Positions 34,142-41,471 of a DNA stretch of 64,000 nt are shown one piece after another. The stretch is taken from NCBI GenBank assembly GCA_001544595.2, contig FCOH02000026.1:16466-80465 (forward strand), written 5' to 3'. Positions within the stretch are counted from its first letter, which is position 1. Every line of letters begins with the position of its first letter. This stretch comes from Caballeronia peredens. Lineage in GTDB: Bacteria > Pseudomonadota > Gammaproteobacteria > Burkholderiales > Burkholderiaceae. The position numbers and the translations under genes are program-made. The notes below the pieces were generated by a model, which did not search any database, was not told the origin of the DNA, and worked only from the letters and a program-made list of their open reading frames with translations.

Positions 34142-34615
34142 TTACTTCTTCGCCGCGTCGACCTTCGCATCGGCGGCCGACTTGTTCGCGTCGCTTTGTG
34201 CCTCGACTTTTTCCTTGTCGGCCTTCGCTTGCGCCACGTTGGCATCCTTCGCTGCGTCCTGCTTTTTCTTGTCGGCCTTGGCTTGCGCAGCGTGCTTCTT
34301 GTTGTTGGCCTTCGCCTGTGCCTTGGCGGCGTCGCCGCGCGCGTCGGAGGCTTGCTCCGGCGTGGTCGCCTGCGCTACCTTCGCGGCTTCCTTGTTGGCG
34401 TCGGCTTGCGCCGAAGCCTTGTCCTCGTTCGCGGAGGCTTGCGCCTTCGCGGCGTCGTGCTGCGCGTCCGCTTTCTTCTTGTTCGCGGTCGCCTGAGCTT
34501 CGGCTTTTTCGTTGTTGGCTTTCAGTTGCGCTTTGCCTGCGTCGGTCGTGGCCGTTTGCGCGAATACGGTGGTGACGAGCATGGCGGATGCGAGAGCAGC
34601 GACGATCTTCTTCAT
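34142..34615 (-). CDS. Secreted Ala/Lys-rich repetitive protein
   Basis: The 157-residue product has a Sec signal peptide (cleavage probably after VFAQ, near residue 20). The rest consists almost only of Ala, Lys, Asp, Gln, Asn and Glu. Degenerate units such as KAQAxANxxKA, DAAKAQA and KADKEKVEAQ recur every 10-11 residues, predicting one long charged alpha-helix. No catalytic motif is visible. The composition recalls periplasmic stress-associated helical proteins, but I do not assign a function. Confidence 0.8.
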   Translation of the reverse strand: MKKIVAALASAMLVTTVFAQTATTDAGKAQLKANNEKAEAQATANKKKADAQHDAAKAQASANEDKASAQADANKEAAKVAQATTPEQASDARGDAAKAQAKANNKKHAAQAKADKKKQDAAKDANVAQAKADKEKVEAQSDANKSAADAKVDAAKK

Positions 34616-35029
34616 GGTTTGAAACTCCCTTGATCTTTTATGTAGGACGCGTGGCGCAGTGCGCCGCGCTGAGGGTGAAAACGCCGCGTCCGTGAATATC
34701 GTTGACGTTTTTCCGGTGACAAACGGTAACCAGTGGCGAGCAAATGCAACGGCATGCGGTAAAAGCGCCTTGAGTCGCCAGGCTTGCCTGCGCGCAATAC
34801 CGGATCAGCGAGAAAAGTTGTTACGGGTGCGCGAATCTGATTCGATTTGTAACTGCCGCTAAGAATAATTCGGTATCCGAATTGCTTTTTGTTGGGTGAG
34901 TTCTTGGCGACTTCTTATTTGTAATCGTTGAAATGTGCGGTTACCAAACGCAGCAGTTATTTCTTAGCCGGTTGCTTAAGATGAGTTTCATGAACCCGGC
35001 CAAACGGCAAACGGGAATGGGAGAAGCTC
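34616..35029. other. 414-bp divergent gap with AT-rich patch and small hairpin
   Basis: No gene is seen. From about 34835 to 34985 the DNA is clearly AT-richer than the surroundings. AATTCGG and CCGAATT (34867-34883) form a 7-bp hairpin followed by GCTTTTTG, which could be a weak plus-strand terminator or a protein site. Promoters for both flanking secreted-protein genes must lie here but cannot be placed with confidence. Confidence 0.4.
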
Positions 35030-35365
35030 ATGAAGCGCGCAGCACTTGTCTTGTTGATGATCGGTAGTTTGACGGCGGCGGGCCAGGCATCGGCACACGG
35101 ACACGGCGGCGGCGGCCGTCATGGCGGTGGTGACGGCGGCGCGATCGTCGGCGCATTGATCGGCGGTGCAGTGCTCGGGGCGCTCGTCACTTCGGTCGCC
35201 AGTGCGCAGCCCACGTATGCGCAGCCGGTCTACGAACAACCGGTGTACGCACAGCCCGCGTATGCACAGCCCGCGTATGCCCAGCCGGTGTATGCACAAC
35301 CTGCCCAGCCGCCCGGCTACTGCTATGACAACTACCGCCGCGCGTACGTGCCGTGCGGTTACTGA
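35030..35365 (+). CDS. Small secreted protein with glycine zipper and YAQP repeats
   Basis: The 111-residue product has a signal peptide (cleavage likely after ASA, near residue 22) and a His/Gly stretch (HGHGGGGRHGGG). A glycine-zipper helix follows (GAIVGALIGGAVLGALV, about 37-53), then tandem five-residue units of the type YAQPV/YAQPA (about 63-90). It ends with a Cys-Tyr segment (YCYDNYRRAYVPCGY). GGGAGAAG precedes ATG 35030. It probably sits in the periplasm or outer membrane. Copy number of the YAQP units may vary between strains. Confidence 0.78.
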   Translation: MKRAALVLLMIGSLTAAGQASAHGHGGGGRHGGGDGGAIVGALIGGAVLGALVTSVASAQPTYAQPVYEQPVYAQPAYAQPAYAQPVYAQPAQPPGYCYDNYRRAYVPCGY

Positions 35366-35484
35366 TCGCGTGGCTCTGAAGGGCGGCGAAGTCGCGGCAC
35401 GTGCCTTGCGCTGAAGCGAATACGGTCGCGCAGCGAGTCACAAGTCACATGCCGCGACCGACACGCAAACTTTGGAGACTTTCG

Positions 35485-35877
35485 ATGAACGCGACTACGA
35501 AGAAGCTGGTGATTTCGGCGCTGGTGTTGGGTCTGTCCGGCGGTGTCTACGCGCAGGCGGGCGGCGGCGGCGGAGCAGGCGGCGGCAGTGCGGGCGGTGC
35601 AGCGGCGGGCGGATCGATGGGTGCGGGCGGCAACGGCTCGTCGGGTTCCGGTTCGGCGGCGGGCGGCAAGGGCGGCGGCGTCGGCATGAGCGGCACGGGC
35701 GTGGGCGGATCGTCGGACGGCACGGCCGGCACGGGTGCCAAGAGCGGCATGGGTAACGACGCCACCAACGGCATGAGCCAGGATCAGAGCACGATCAAGC
35801 GCAGCGCGCCGAACAACGGCAACATGAACTCGGGCGGAACGCCTTCGAAGGGCAGCGGCACGCAAAAGGCCTATTGA
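35485..35877 (+). CDS. Secreted glycine/serine-rich protein of unknown function
   Basis: The 130-residue product has a clear signal peptide (ALVLGLSGGVYAQA, cleavage near residue 23) followed by an extremely Gly/Ser/Ala-rich region (about 24-100). The tail is Asn/Ser/Lys-rich and ends in GSGTQKAY. TTGGAGAC lies eight bases before ATG 35485; an upstream in-frame ATG at 35401 is rejected because the signal peptide would be internal. The sequence predicts a disordered secreted protein. Such genes recur in Burkholderiaceae; no function is assigned. Confidence 0.72.
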   Translation: MNATTKKLVISALVLGLSGGVYAQAGGGGGAGGGSAGGAAAGGSMGAGGNGSSGSGSAAGGKGGGVGMSGTGVGGSSDGTAGTGAKSGMGNDATNGMSQDQSTIKRSAPNNGNMNSGGTPSKGSGTQKAY

Positions 35878-36001
35878 TGTGCCGGCGCAGACGCGGGCCC
35901 GATCGCCGCTATGGCGCGACGGCGCGAAGCGGCATCCGCCCGCTGGCAGCGCCCGATATCGGAACGAGGAATGATTCGATGCGCCGTGACTGGCGCGAGA
36001 C

Positions 36002-36565
36002 TTACTGACCGCTTGCCGATGCCGCATCGGGCGCGGCGGCGGGTTCGAACGTCTTTACGCGCAGACTGACCTTTTCGGCATAAGCGCGTGAACCGCCGTA
36101 GCTCTTCAGCGCGGCGTCGAGGTCGCCTTGCGCGGATTTCATGTAGCCGTGCAGGATGGCGGAGCCGGCTTCGATATTGTCTTCGGGGTCCGTCAGGTCG
36201 ATGTCGCGCACGAGCTTCTTGTGCGCCGACGGCACCACTTGCATGAGTCCGGTCGCGTTGTTCGGCCCTTTGGCCGTTTCCTTGAAGCGCGACTCGATGG
36301 AAATGATCGCGAGCAAAAGCGCCGGCGGAAGCGAATATTTCGACGCCGACGACATGACCGCCGTCGCGATGGTCTGCGCCTTTTCCCGCGCCACGCCGAA
36401 TTTGCGCGTGAGGAATTCCGAAATCTTGTGATTGGCCTGCTGCGTCTTCGCGTCTTGCGGAACGGTTGCGTCGCTGGCGGCGAGCGCGTTCTCCTGAGCG
36501 AGCGCCGTGTGCGCGGTGCTCAACGAAATGGCTAAGGCGGCGAAGGTGACGAGAATTCGGCGCAT
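36002..36565 (-). CDS. SLT-family lytic transglycosylase
   Basis: The 187-residue protein has a signal peptide (cleavage after ALA, residue 23) and a compact transglycosylase SLT domain. The catalytic Glu is E91 in IISIESRFKE, followed by the family motif GPNNATGLMQVVP (about 100-112) and later AALKSYGG (about 149-156). It would cleave peptidoglycan between MurNAc and GlcNAc, giving anhydromuropeptides. It is small for the family and has no extra binding domain. A promoter with a perfect TATAAT lies 28 bp upstream of ATG 36565. Confidence 0.88.
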   Translation of the reverse strand: MRRILVTFAALAISLSTAHTALAQENALAASDATVPQDAKTQQANHKISEFLTRKFGVAREKAQTIATAVMSSASKYSLPPALLLAIISIESRFKETAKGPNNATGLMQVVPSAHKKLVRDIDLTDPEDNIEAGSAILHGYMKSAQGDLDAALKSYGGSRAYAEKVSLRVKTFEPAAAPDAASASGQ

Positions 36566-36592
36566 CGGATGGCGAGATCAAAGCGGAGTCGC

Positions 36593-36621
36593 ATTATATC
36601 CCCATAAAAATTCCTTGTGGA
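36593..36621 (-). promoter_or_regulatory. Promoter of the lytic transglycosylase gene
   Basis: On the minus strand TCCACA (36621-36616) and a perfect TATAAT (36598-36593) are 17 bp apart, giving a leader of about 20 nt. Confidence 0.55.
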
Positions 36622-36670
36622 TCATGGACTTGTCTTAAATCTGATGTTTCGTTTCGCAAATCGGAACGGA

Positions 36671-38164
36671 TTACGTGCGTTCCGCGCGCTTCGCCGATGG
36701 CGCCGAAATGCCTTCGCCGGCATCCGACGAGAGCCGCGCGAACATCGGCAGCGAGGCCAGAACCACGAGCGCCGTCGCGATGAACGCGCACGCCAGTTGC
36801 CAGCGCTCCGTGTGCGCGCTGCCGGAGACGAGCATCGTCGCCTGGATGGTGCCGGCGGCGACGGTCACGCCCACGGCCTTCATCAACTGCTGCGCGGTGC
36901 CCTGAAACGACGTCGCGGCGGCGAGACGCGACTTCGGTACGTCGGCGAAGGCGAGGGCGCCCATCGTCGCGAAGCTGAGCGAGCGGCCGAGGCCGCCGAG
37001 CAGCAACAGCACGAAGATCGCGGCGGCGGGCCACGCTTGCGACATCGTCGAGCAGACGAGCAGCACGGCCGCGAAGCACACGCTCCCCGCGCACAGCACC
37101 GTGCGCACCGAGAAACGCCGCAACGCGAGCGCGGTCATCGGGCGCATGCAGAACGAGCCGAGCGCGCTTGCGAACGTGACGAGCCCGCTGGATGTCGCGC
37201 TGTAGCCGAAACCGGTCTGCAGCGTGAGCGGCACGAGAAAAGGCAGCGCGCCCGCGCCCGCGCGAAAGAGGCTGCCGGCGACGGTCGCGGCATGGAACGT
37301 CGGGATCGACAGCAGCGAGAAGTCGATCGCCGGATTGGCGACGCGGCGGCAATGCAGCACCGTCGCGCGGAAAAGCAGCAGACCGACCGCGACGCCGATC
37401 CACGGCAGACCCGCAGGCAGCACGCCGCGCCCCGCGCTCTCGATGCCGATCATGAACAGACTGAGCGATGCGCCCGACAACAACATGCCGCGCAGATCGG
37501 GCGGCGTGCGGCTTTCGGGCGGCGAGGGCGGGAGCAGTTTCCACGTCAGCAACAGGCCGACGATGCCGACCGGCACGTTGACCCAGAAGATGCTGCGCCA
37601 GCTGAGCGCGTCGGTGAGAAAGCCTCCGAGCGGCGGACCGAGCAGAGGACCGACGAGTGCGGGCATCGTGAGCCAGGTCGTGGCCTGAAGCAATTCTTCG
37701 CGCTTGACGCCGCGAAACAGGATCAGCCGGCCGACGGGCACCATCATCGCGCCGCCCAGGCCCTGCACGACGCGCGCGGCCAGCAGTTGCGGCAGGGTCA
37801 TCGCGGCGGCGCAGGCGACCGATGCGAGCGTAAAGGTTGCGATCGCCCACATGAACACGCGCCGCGCGCCGAAGCGGTCGGCCACCCAGCCGCTCGCGGG
37901 AATGAACACGGTCAGCGCGACGAGATAGGCGGTGATCGCGCTGCTCAGATGAACGGGATCGATCCGGAGATCGCGCGCCATCGTCGGGATGGCGGTCGCG
38001 ACGATCGTCCCATCCATGTTCTGCATAAACAGGGCGCTGGCAACGACGGCGGCAGTGAGGCGGAAGTTGCCGCCTTTCACGATGCGCGGCTCGCGTGGGC
38101 GCTGAAGGCTTGCTGCAAGACGGGTTGCAGCGCGTGCGGGAAAGAGAATGGTTGCATGCCGCAC
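36671..38164 (-). CDS. DHA2-family MFS drug-efflux transporter
   Basis: The 497-residue inner-membrane protein has about 14 predicted TM helices, as in the EmrB/QacA branch. The motif QNMDGTIVATAIPTMARDL (about 49-67) and the motif-A sequence GWVADRFGARRVF (about 92-104) are typical. Motif C appears as LVGPLLGPPLGGF. It probably exports toxic compounds with proton exchange. The first 35 residues are Arg-rich and may be an over-long start; a later start before FRLTAAVVASALF is possible. No adjacent membrane-fusion protein or regulator gene is present. Confidence 0.87.
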   Translation of the reverse strand: MRHATILFPARAATRLAASLQRPREPRIVKGGNFRLTAAVVASALFMQNMDGTIVATAIPTMARDLRIDPVHLSSAITAYLVALTVFIPASGWVADRFGARRVFMWAIATFTLASVACAAAMTLPQLLAARVVQGLGGAMMVPVGRLILFRGVKREELLQATTWLTMPALVGPLLGPPLGGFLTDALSWRSIFWVNVPVGIVGLLLTWKLLPPSPPESRTPPDLRGMLLSGASLSLFMIGIESAGRGVLPAGLPWIGVAVGLLLFRATVLHCRRVANPAIDFSLLSIPTFHAATVAGSLFRAGAGALPFLVPLTLQTGFGYSATSSGLVTFASALGSFCMRPMTALALRRFSVRTVLCAGSVCFAAVLLVCSTMSQAWPAAAIFVLLLLGGLGRSLSFATMGALAFADVPKSRLAAATSFQGTAQQLMKAVGVTVAAGTIQATMLVSGSAHTERWQLACAFIATALVVLASLPMFARLSSDAGEGISAPSAKRAERT

Positions 38165-38208
38165 AGTCTAGCGCGAGAAGCGCACGGGCGTTCCCGGACG
38201 CCGTGCGG

Positions 38209-38757
38209 TCAGATTCGCGCGACGCTCGCCGCCATTTCCATGAAATACGGCAGCGCGGGCGTCAAGCGATGCGCGTCCTTCGCTTCGTCGTCCCAGCGGC
38301 GCAATGCGAGCGCATCCTCTGCGTAAGGTTTAGCGAGGAACGCGTGCGCTTCGTCGCCATCGAAGACGCCGCCTTGCAGTTGCAGGCTGCGCACCGAATC
38401 CGCGGAAAGCCGCGCGTGATACGACGAGTCGATCGCGCACAGACAGCGCTTCGCATCGACGTGAAGGCGGATCGGTTCGAGCACGGCATCGGAGAAAAGC
38501 GGCCGCAGGAACGGCAGCGCGAAGTACTGATGCAGATCGTCGATGCCGCGTTCGGTCGGCGTCTCGCCTTGCAGATTCAGCAGATGACCGAGGTCGTGCA
38601 GCAGCGCAGCGACGATGAGTTCGCGGCTCGCCCCCGCCTGCTGCGCGAGCGTGGCGCTTTGCAATGCGTGCTGCAATTGCGTGACCGGCTCGCCGCTATA
38701 AGCGATCGAGCCGTATTGATCGAAGAGATGCTGAATGTCGTCGAGGGAAAGCGCCAT
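38209..38757 (-). CDS. HD-domain protein resembling the PhnZ oxygenase
   Basis: The 182-residue protein carries HD-domain metal ligands: H30 in QLQHALQS and the paired HD in ALLHDLGH (about 49-56), with later His residues including one in DDLHQYF. It resembles the phosphonate-operon HDIG family (PhnZ), where a mixed-valent di-iron site oxidises 2-amino-1-hydroxyethylphosphonate. A YxxE pair at 20-23, before the first His, matches the arrangement seen in PhnZ. No phosphonate genes are nearby, so the substrate may differ (myo-inositol-type or other C-H cleavage). ATG 38757 is chosen because upstream sequence in frame is non-homologous. Confidence 0.75.
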   Translation of the reverse strand: MALSLDDIQHLFDQYGSIAYSGEPVTQLQHALQSATLAQQAGASRELIVAALLHDLGHLLNLQGETPTERGIDDLHQYFALPFLRPLFSDAVLEPIRLHVDAKRCLCAIDSSYHARLSADSVRSLQLQGGVFDGDEAHAFLAKPYAEDALALRRWDDEAKDAHRLTPALPYFMEMAASVARI

Positions 38758-38854
38758 CGTAACGAAGCCCTGAAATGCGTATGCTGTGACGTGAAAACTT
38801 GGGATTGTCGCGCGCCTTTGTGACGAGGCGATGGCGCAACGCGAGGACCACGCG

Positions 38855-39175
38855 ATGCCTTTCTCTTTCAGCCGGCGCCCCGAACTCGCCGGACTCGATC
38901 TGCGATCGCGCCGCGAAGTGCGCCGCATTGCGTGGCATTTCGCGCAGCGGCACTGGACCCTGCATGCGCCCGCGTTCGCGTGGATCGTTTTCGTGCTGCT
39001 GCATGCGCGTTATGACGTCGTGCCCGAGCGGCGCGATTATCTGCTGATCACGCTGGTTATTTTCGTCGTGGCGGTCGTCAATATCAGGCTACATATCGCG
39101 CGCTATCTGAAGTCTGCGCGCGCCGTCTTCGACTTGCTGGGCGGCGCGGCCGCGCGCATCGTAACAGGCCGGTAA
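38855..39175 (+). CDS. Small two-TM membrane protein of unknown function
   Basis: The 106-residue product has an Arg-rich cytosolic N-terminus and two hydrophobic helices, around AFAWIVFVLLHARY (about 39-52) and YLLITLVIFVVAVVNIRLHI (about 63-82), ending in a basic tail. ATG 38855 has GAGGA seven bases upstream; ATG 38831 is an alternative. It is divergent from the HD-domain gene. I do not recognise the family. Confidence 0.6.
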   Translation: MPFSFSRRPELAGLDLRSRREVRRIAWHFAQRHWTLHAPAFAWIVFVLLHARYDVVPERRDYLLITLVIFVVAVVNIRLHIARYLKSARAVFDLLGGAAARIVTGR

Positions 39176-39262
39176 ACGGCGTGTTGCATTGCCGCATCTT
39201 GCGAAGAGGCCCTGATTTTCGCGTGTTACGATGCTCGGCGACCCGTATCCACCGGACGCAAG

Positions 39263-39859
39263 ATGGCAACGCTATATCAGACGCTCGGCGTGAACGAGCA
39301 CGCCACCGAAGAAGAACTCAAGCGCGCGTATCGCAAGGCCGCGATGCGCTGCCATCCCGATCGCAACGCGGGCAACGAAGACGCCGCCCGCGCGAAGTTT
39401 CAGGAACTCAAGGAAGCCTACGCAATCCTCTCCGATCCCGCGCAGCGCGAAGTGTATGACCGGATCTTCGCCGAAGAGATGCAGCGCTGGGAAGCGCGCG
39501 TGCGTCAGGAGGAAGCGGAACGCGAAGCGCGTGAAGCGAAGGAGCGTGAAGCACGCGAGGCGCTCTATGCGGAACGTGTATCGCTGGCCATGCGTTTTGC
39601 GTCGCAAGGCCATAACCGCGATGTCGTGTTCGGCGTGCTGCTCGGCGCGCATTGCGACGAAGCCACTGCAAGGCAGATCGCCGATAGCGCGATCGCGTTG
39701 CATGAATCGCGTCAGGAGCGCGAAGAACGCGAAACGCGTGAAGAAGAGTCCGTAACGAAGAAGCAGGACAACAACGAGAAGAAGGAAGCCGCCACCGCTG
39801 ACGCTGCTAATCCGCTTGGCGCAATGTGGTTTCAGTTCCTCAACAATCTGCGTCTTTAG
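39263..39859 (+). CDS. J-domain (DnaJ-like) protein
   Basis: The 198-residue protein has an N-terminal J domain (about 3-68) with the essential HPD motif at 31-33, which stimulates Hsp70 ATPase activity. It lacks the Gly/Phe region, zinc fingers and C-terminal substrate domain of DnaJ. Instead a highly charged Glu/Arg helix (about 72-105) and a small C-terminal region with an Asn-Glu-Lys linker follow. It is therefore a class III co-chaperone whose client is set by the unknown C-terminal part. No dnaK or grpE gene is near. Confidence 0.87.
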   Translation: MATLYQTLGVNEHATEEELKRAYRKAAMRCHPDRNAGNEDAARAKFQELKEAYAILSDPAQREVYDRIFAEEMQRWEARVRQEEAEREAREAKEREAREALYAERVSLAMRFASQGHNRDVVFGVLLGAHCDEATARQIADSAIALHESRQEREERETREEESVTKKQDNNEKKEAATADAANPLGAMWFQFLNNLRL

Positions 39860-39943
39860 TTATGGATTGCTGACGCAAGGAACGCACTGTGTTTAAGCGG
39901 GGCGGCAATAAATGAATCGAATGATCTTTGTTGGAGACGCGCT

Positions 39944-40207
39944 TCAGGCCGCGAGTCTTTCGCTGCGCATGTTGCTTTGCCTCGGCGCAGGTGGATAGAC
40001 ACACCAGTGTCCGTCGTCATGACGGAAGAAGAACAGCGCTCGCGCCGCCTTGCCATGGCACGTCTCGATGCAGACGTAGCGCCGGCCATCGGAGCGCGTG
40101 CGGCTGAATTGCCGCACATGTACCGGCAGGCTGCCCGGTGCAAGCCATTTCTCGACCTGGTAACGAAGGGACTGCTCTTTCGCGCATTTCATTTCAGTCT
40201 CCAGCAC
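39944..40207 (-). CDS. Small hypothetical protein
   Basis: The 87-residue product has no recognised domain. The middle segment RRYVCIETCHGKAARALFFF followed by RHDDGHWCVYPPA looks like alternating beta strands with a W-C core and reads like a folded, conserved small protein rather than random coding. ATG 40207 is used, but ATG 40192 (MKCAKEQ) could also serve. No promoter or terminator is identifiable. Neighbours give no functional clue. Confidence 0.5.
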   Translation of the reverse strand: MLETEMKCAKEQSLRYQVEKWLAPGSLPVHVRQFSRTRSDGRRYVCIETCHGKAARALFFFRHDDGHWCVYPPAPRQSNMRSERLAA

Positions 40208-40546
40208 GCGGCATTCATGTTCGGGTTAACGGCGCAAATGGCGGCCGATTTAACATCGATCGGTAAAACTCCTGCCGCAACGCATCACGTTCCTCAGAAA
40301 GCACTTTAACTCTACGCCCCTAATCGAGAGCGGAGCCCGTTTTTGCGAAATAGCAACAGCGGGCGAAAATGCGCTTTTTCACGTCCCGTACACGCAAGGC
40401 GCGTAGCGCCCATGGACGTATCCTCATACAACGCAATGCGCGGATATGTACGCGAACGGTCATATCAATGGCCCGGTGCGTACGCTAACCGTCACTTGCA
40501 GAAAAAGCGATTCGCGTGCCTGAACGGCATGGATCGCAGCGGTGCG
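40208..40546. other. 339-bp gap without recognised features
   Basis: No gene is supported. The base composition is a little AT-richer than the surroundings. Short self-complementary words (GCGTAC/GTACGC near 40468-40482) occur but do not form a convincing terminator or operator. Confidence 0.35.
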
Positions 40547-40909
40547 TCAGAGCGGGCGCGCGAAGCTCAGTTCGTGGCCGTCGGGATCGGTGAGATGAAA
40601 ATAGCGCTCGTTCCACGGTGCATCGCGTGGTTCGAATTGCGGCTCGATACCGTGCGCTTTTACACGTCGGTAGAAGTGGTCCACATCGGACACGTAGATA
40701 ATGACGCGGCCCCAGAAGCCGATCGGGCCATGCGTCTCGCTGGTGAGATTGAGAAACGAACCGCCGAGCGCGAACGAAGTGAACGCCTCGTTCGCACCGC
40801 CGTGCACGATGCGAAAGCCGAGCGCTTCGTAGAAGCTCACCGCGCGCGCCATGTCGTGCGTCGCGAGCGTGATCGCGCTCAGGCTTTCGATGTCCCCGGA
40901 CGATTCCAT
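40547..40909 (-). CDS. VOC/glyoxalase-fold protein
   Basis: The 120-residue protein shows the vicinal-oxygen-chelate fold: a first half with ITLATHDMARAVSFYEALGF (about 12-31) and a second half ending in DPDGHELSFARPL, a typical metal-ligand E/H region. Members include glyoxalases, dioxygenases and resistance proteins, so the reaction is unknown. The start ATG 40909 lies ten bases after the stop of the upstream gene, so the two are co-transcribed. A longer in-frame start at 40981 would overlap that gene and is rejected. Confidence 0.85.
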   Translation of the reverse strand: MESSGDIESLSAITLATHDMARAVSFYEALGFRIVHGGANEAFTSFALGGSFLNLTSETHGPIGFWGRVIIYVSDVDHFYRRVKAHGIEPQFEPRDAPWNERYFHLTDPDGHELSFARPL

Positions 40910-40919
40910 GCGCGCGTTG

Positions 40920-41243
40920 TCACCCCGGATGATGGTGATGCGACACGAGCGACAGCACCGAGAGATCCGGATGCGTGCCATTCACGATGCTCTTGCCGAT
41001 ATGCCGCGCATCGTCCACGGCATCCTGTTCGGTCTTGTATTCGTCGTCGCCGTCGGCGTGAAAGTGCACCGCATCGCCGGGCACGCCGGCATTTGCGCCG
41101 GGCCGGCAAACATGGCCGATATAGACGAAGCGCTCCGTCGCGCGCGGCGGCGCATGCTCGGGCGTCGGCTTGAGTTGCGGCAGCACGTGGATTTCGAAGC
41201 CCTCGTAGTCGAAGACGCGCCATTGAGCGGGATCGTCAGGCAT
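40920..41243 (-). CDS. Hypothetical protein upstream of the glyoxalase-fold gene
   Basis: The 107-residue product has no recognised domain. It contains the pattern WRVFDYEGFEIHVLPQ at the N-terminus, a HFHADGDDEYKTEQDAVDDA segment in the middle and a histidine-rich end (SHHHHPG) that could bind metal. A very good ribosome site (AAGGAGG) precedes ATG 41243, supporting real expression. It forms a two-gene operon with the VOC-fold gene. Confidence 0.68.
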   Translation of the reverse strand: MPDDPAQWRVFDYEGFEIHVLPQLKPTPEHAPPRATERFVYIGHVCRPGANAGVPGDAVHFHADGDDEYKTEQDAVDDARHIGKSIVNGTHPDLSVLSLVSHHHHPG

Positions 41244-41471
41244 GATCGCCTCCTTGGTTGTGGTTCGCTCGCCAGTCAACGTTACTCCTTTGGCGCGCGG
41301 AATCCAACGTCGCGGCTTCATCAGACAAAACTCGCGCGCGTGCAGAAATTGACACGTTTTTCACGCGCGATGGATACTCTCCGATGCACTTCGCGCCCGG
41401 CCGTTCGAGCGCGGCACGTCCAGCCGTCAAGCAAGCGCATCCGTCTGCCGTTTCCCTTCTCCGGGGGCGCC

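Noticed and set aside
34867..34891. AATTCGG/CCGAATT hairpin as a definite terminator
   Set aside because: Only 7 bp, AT-rich, and no gene ends upstream on the plus strand; kept only as a note.
35200..35320. Tandem repeats considered as a CRISPR array
   Set aside because: The units are short coding repeats without spacers, inside a signal-peptide protein.
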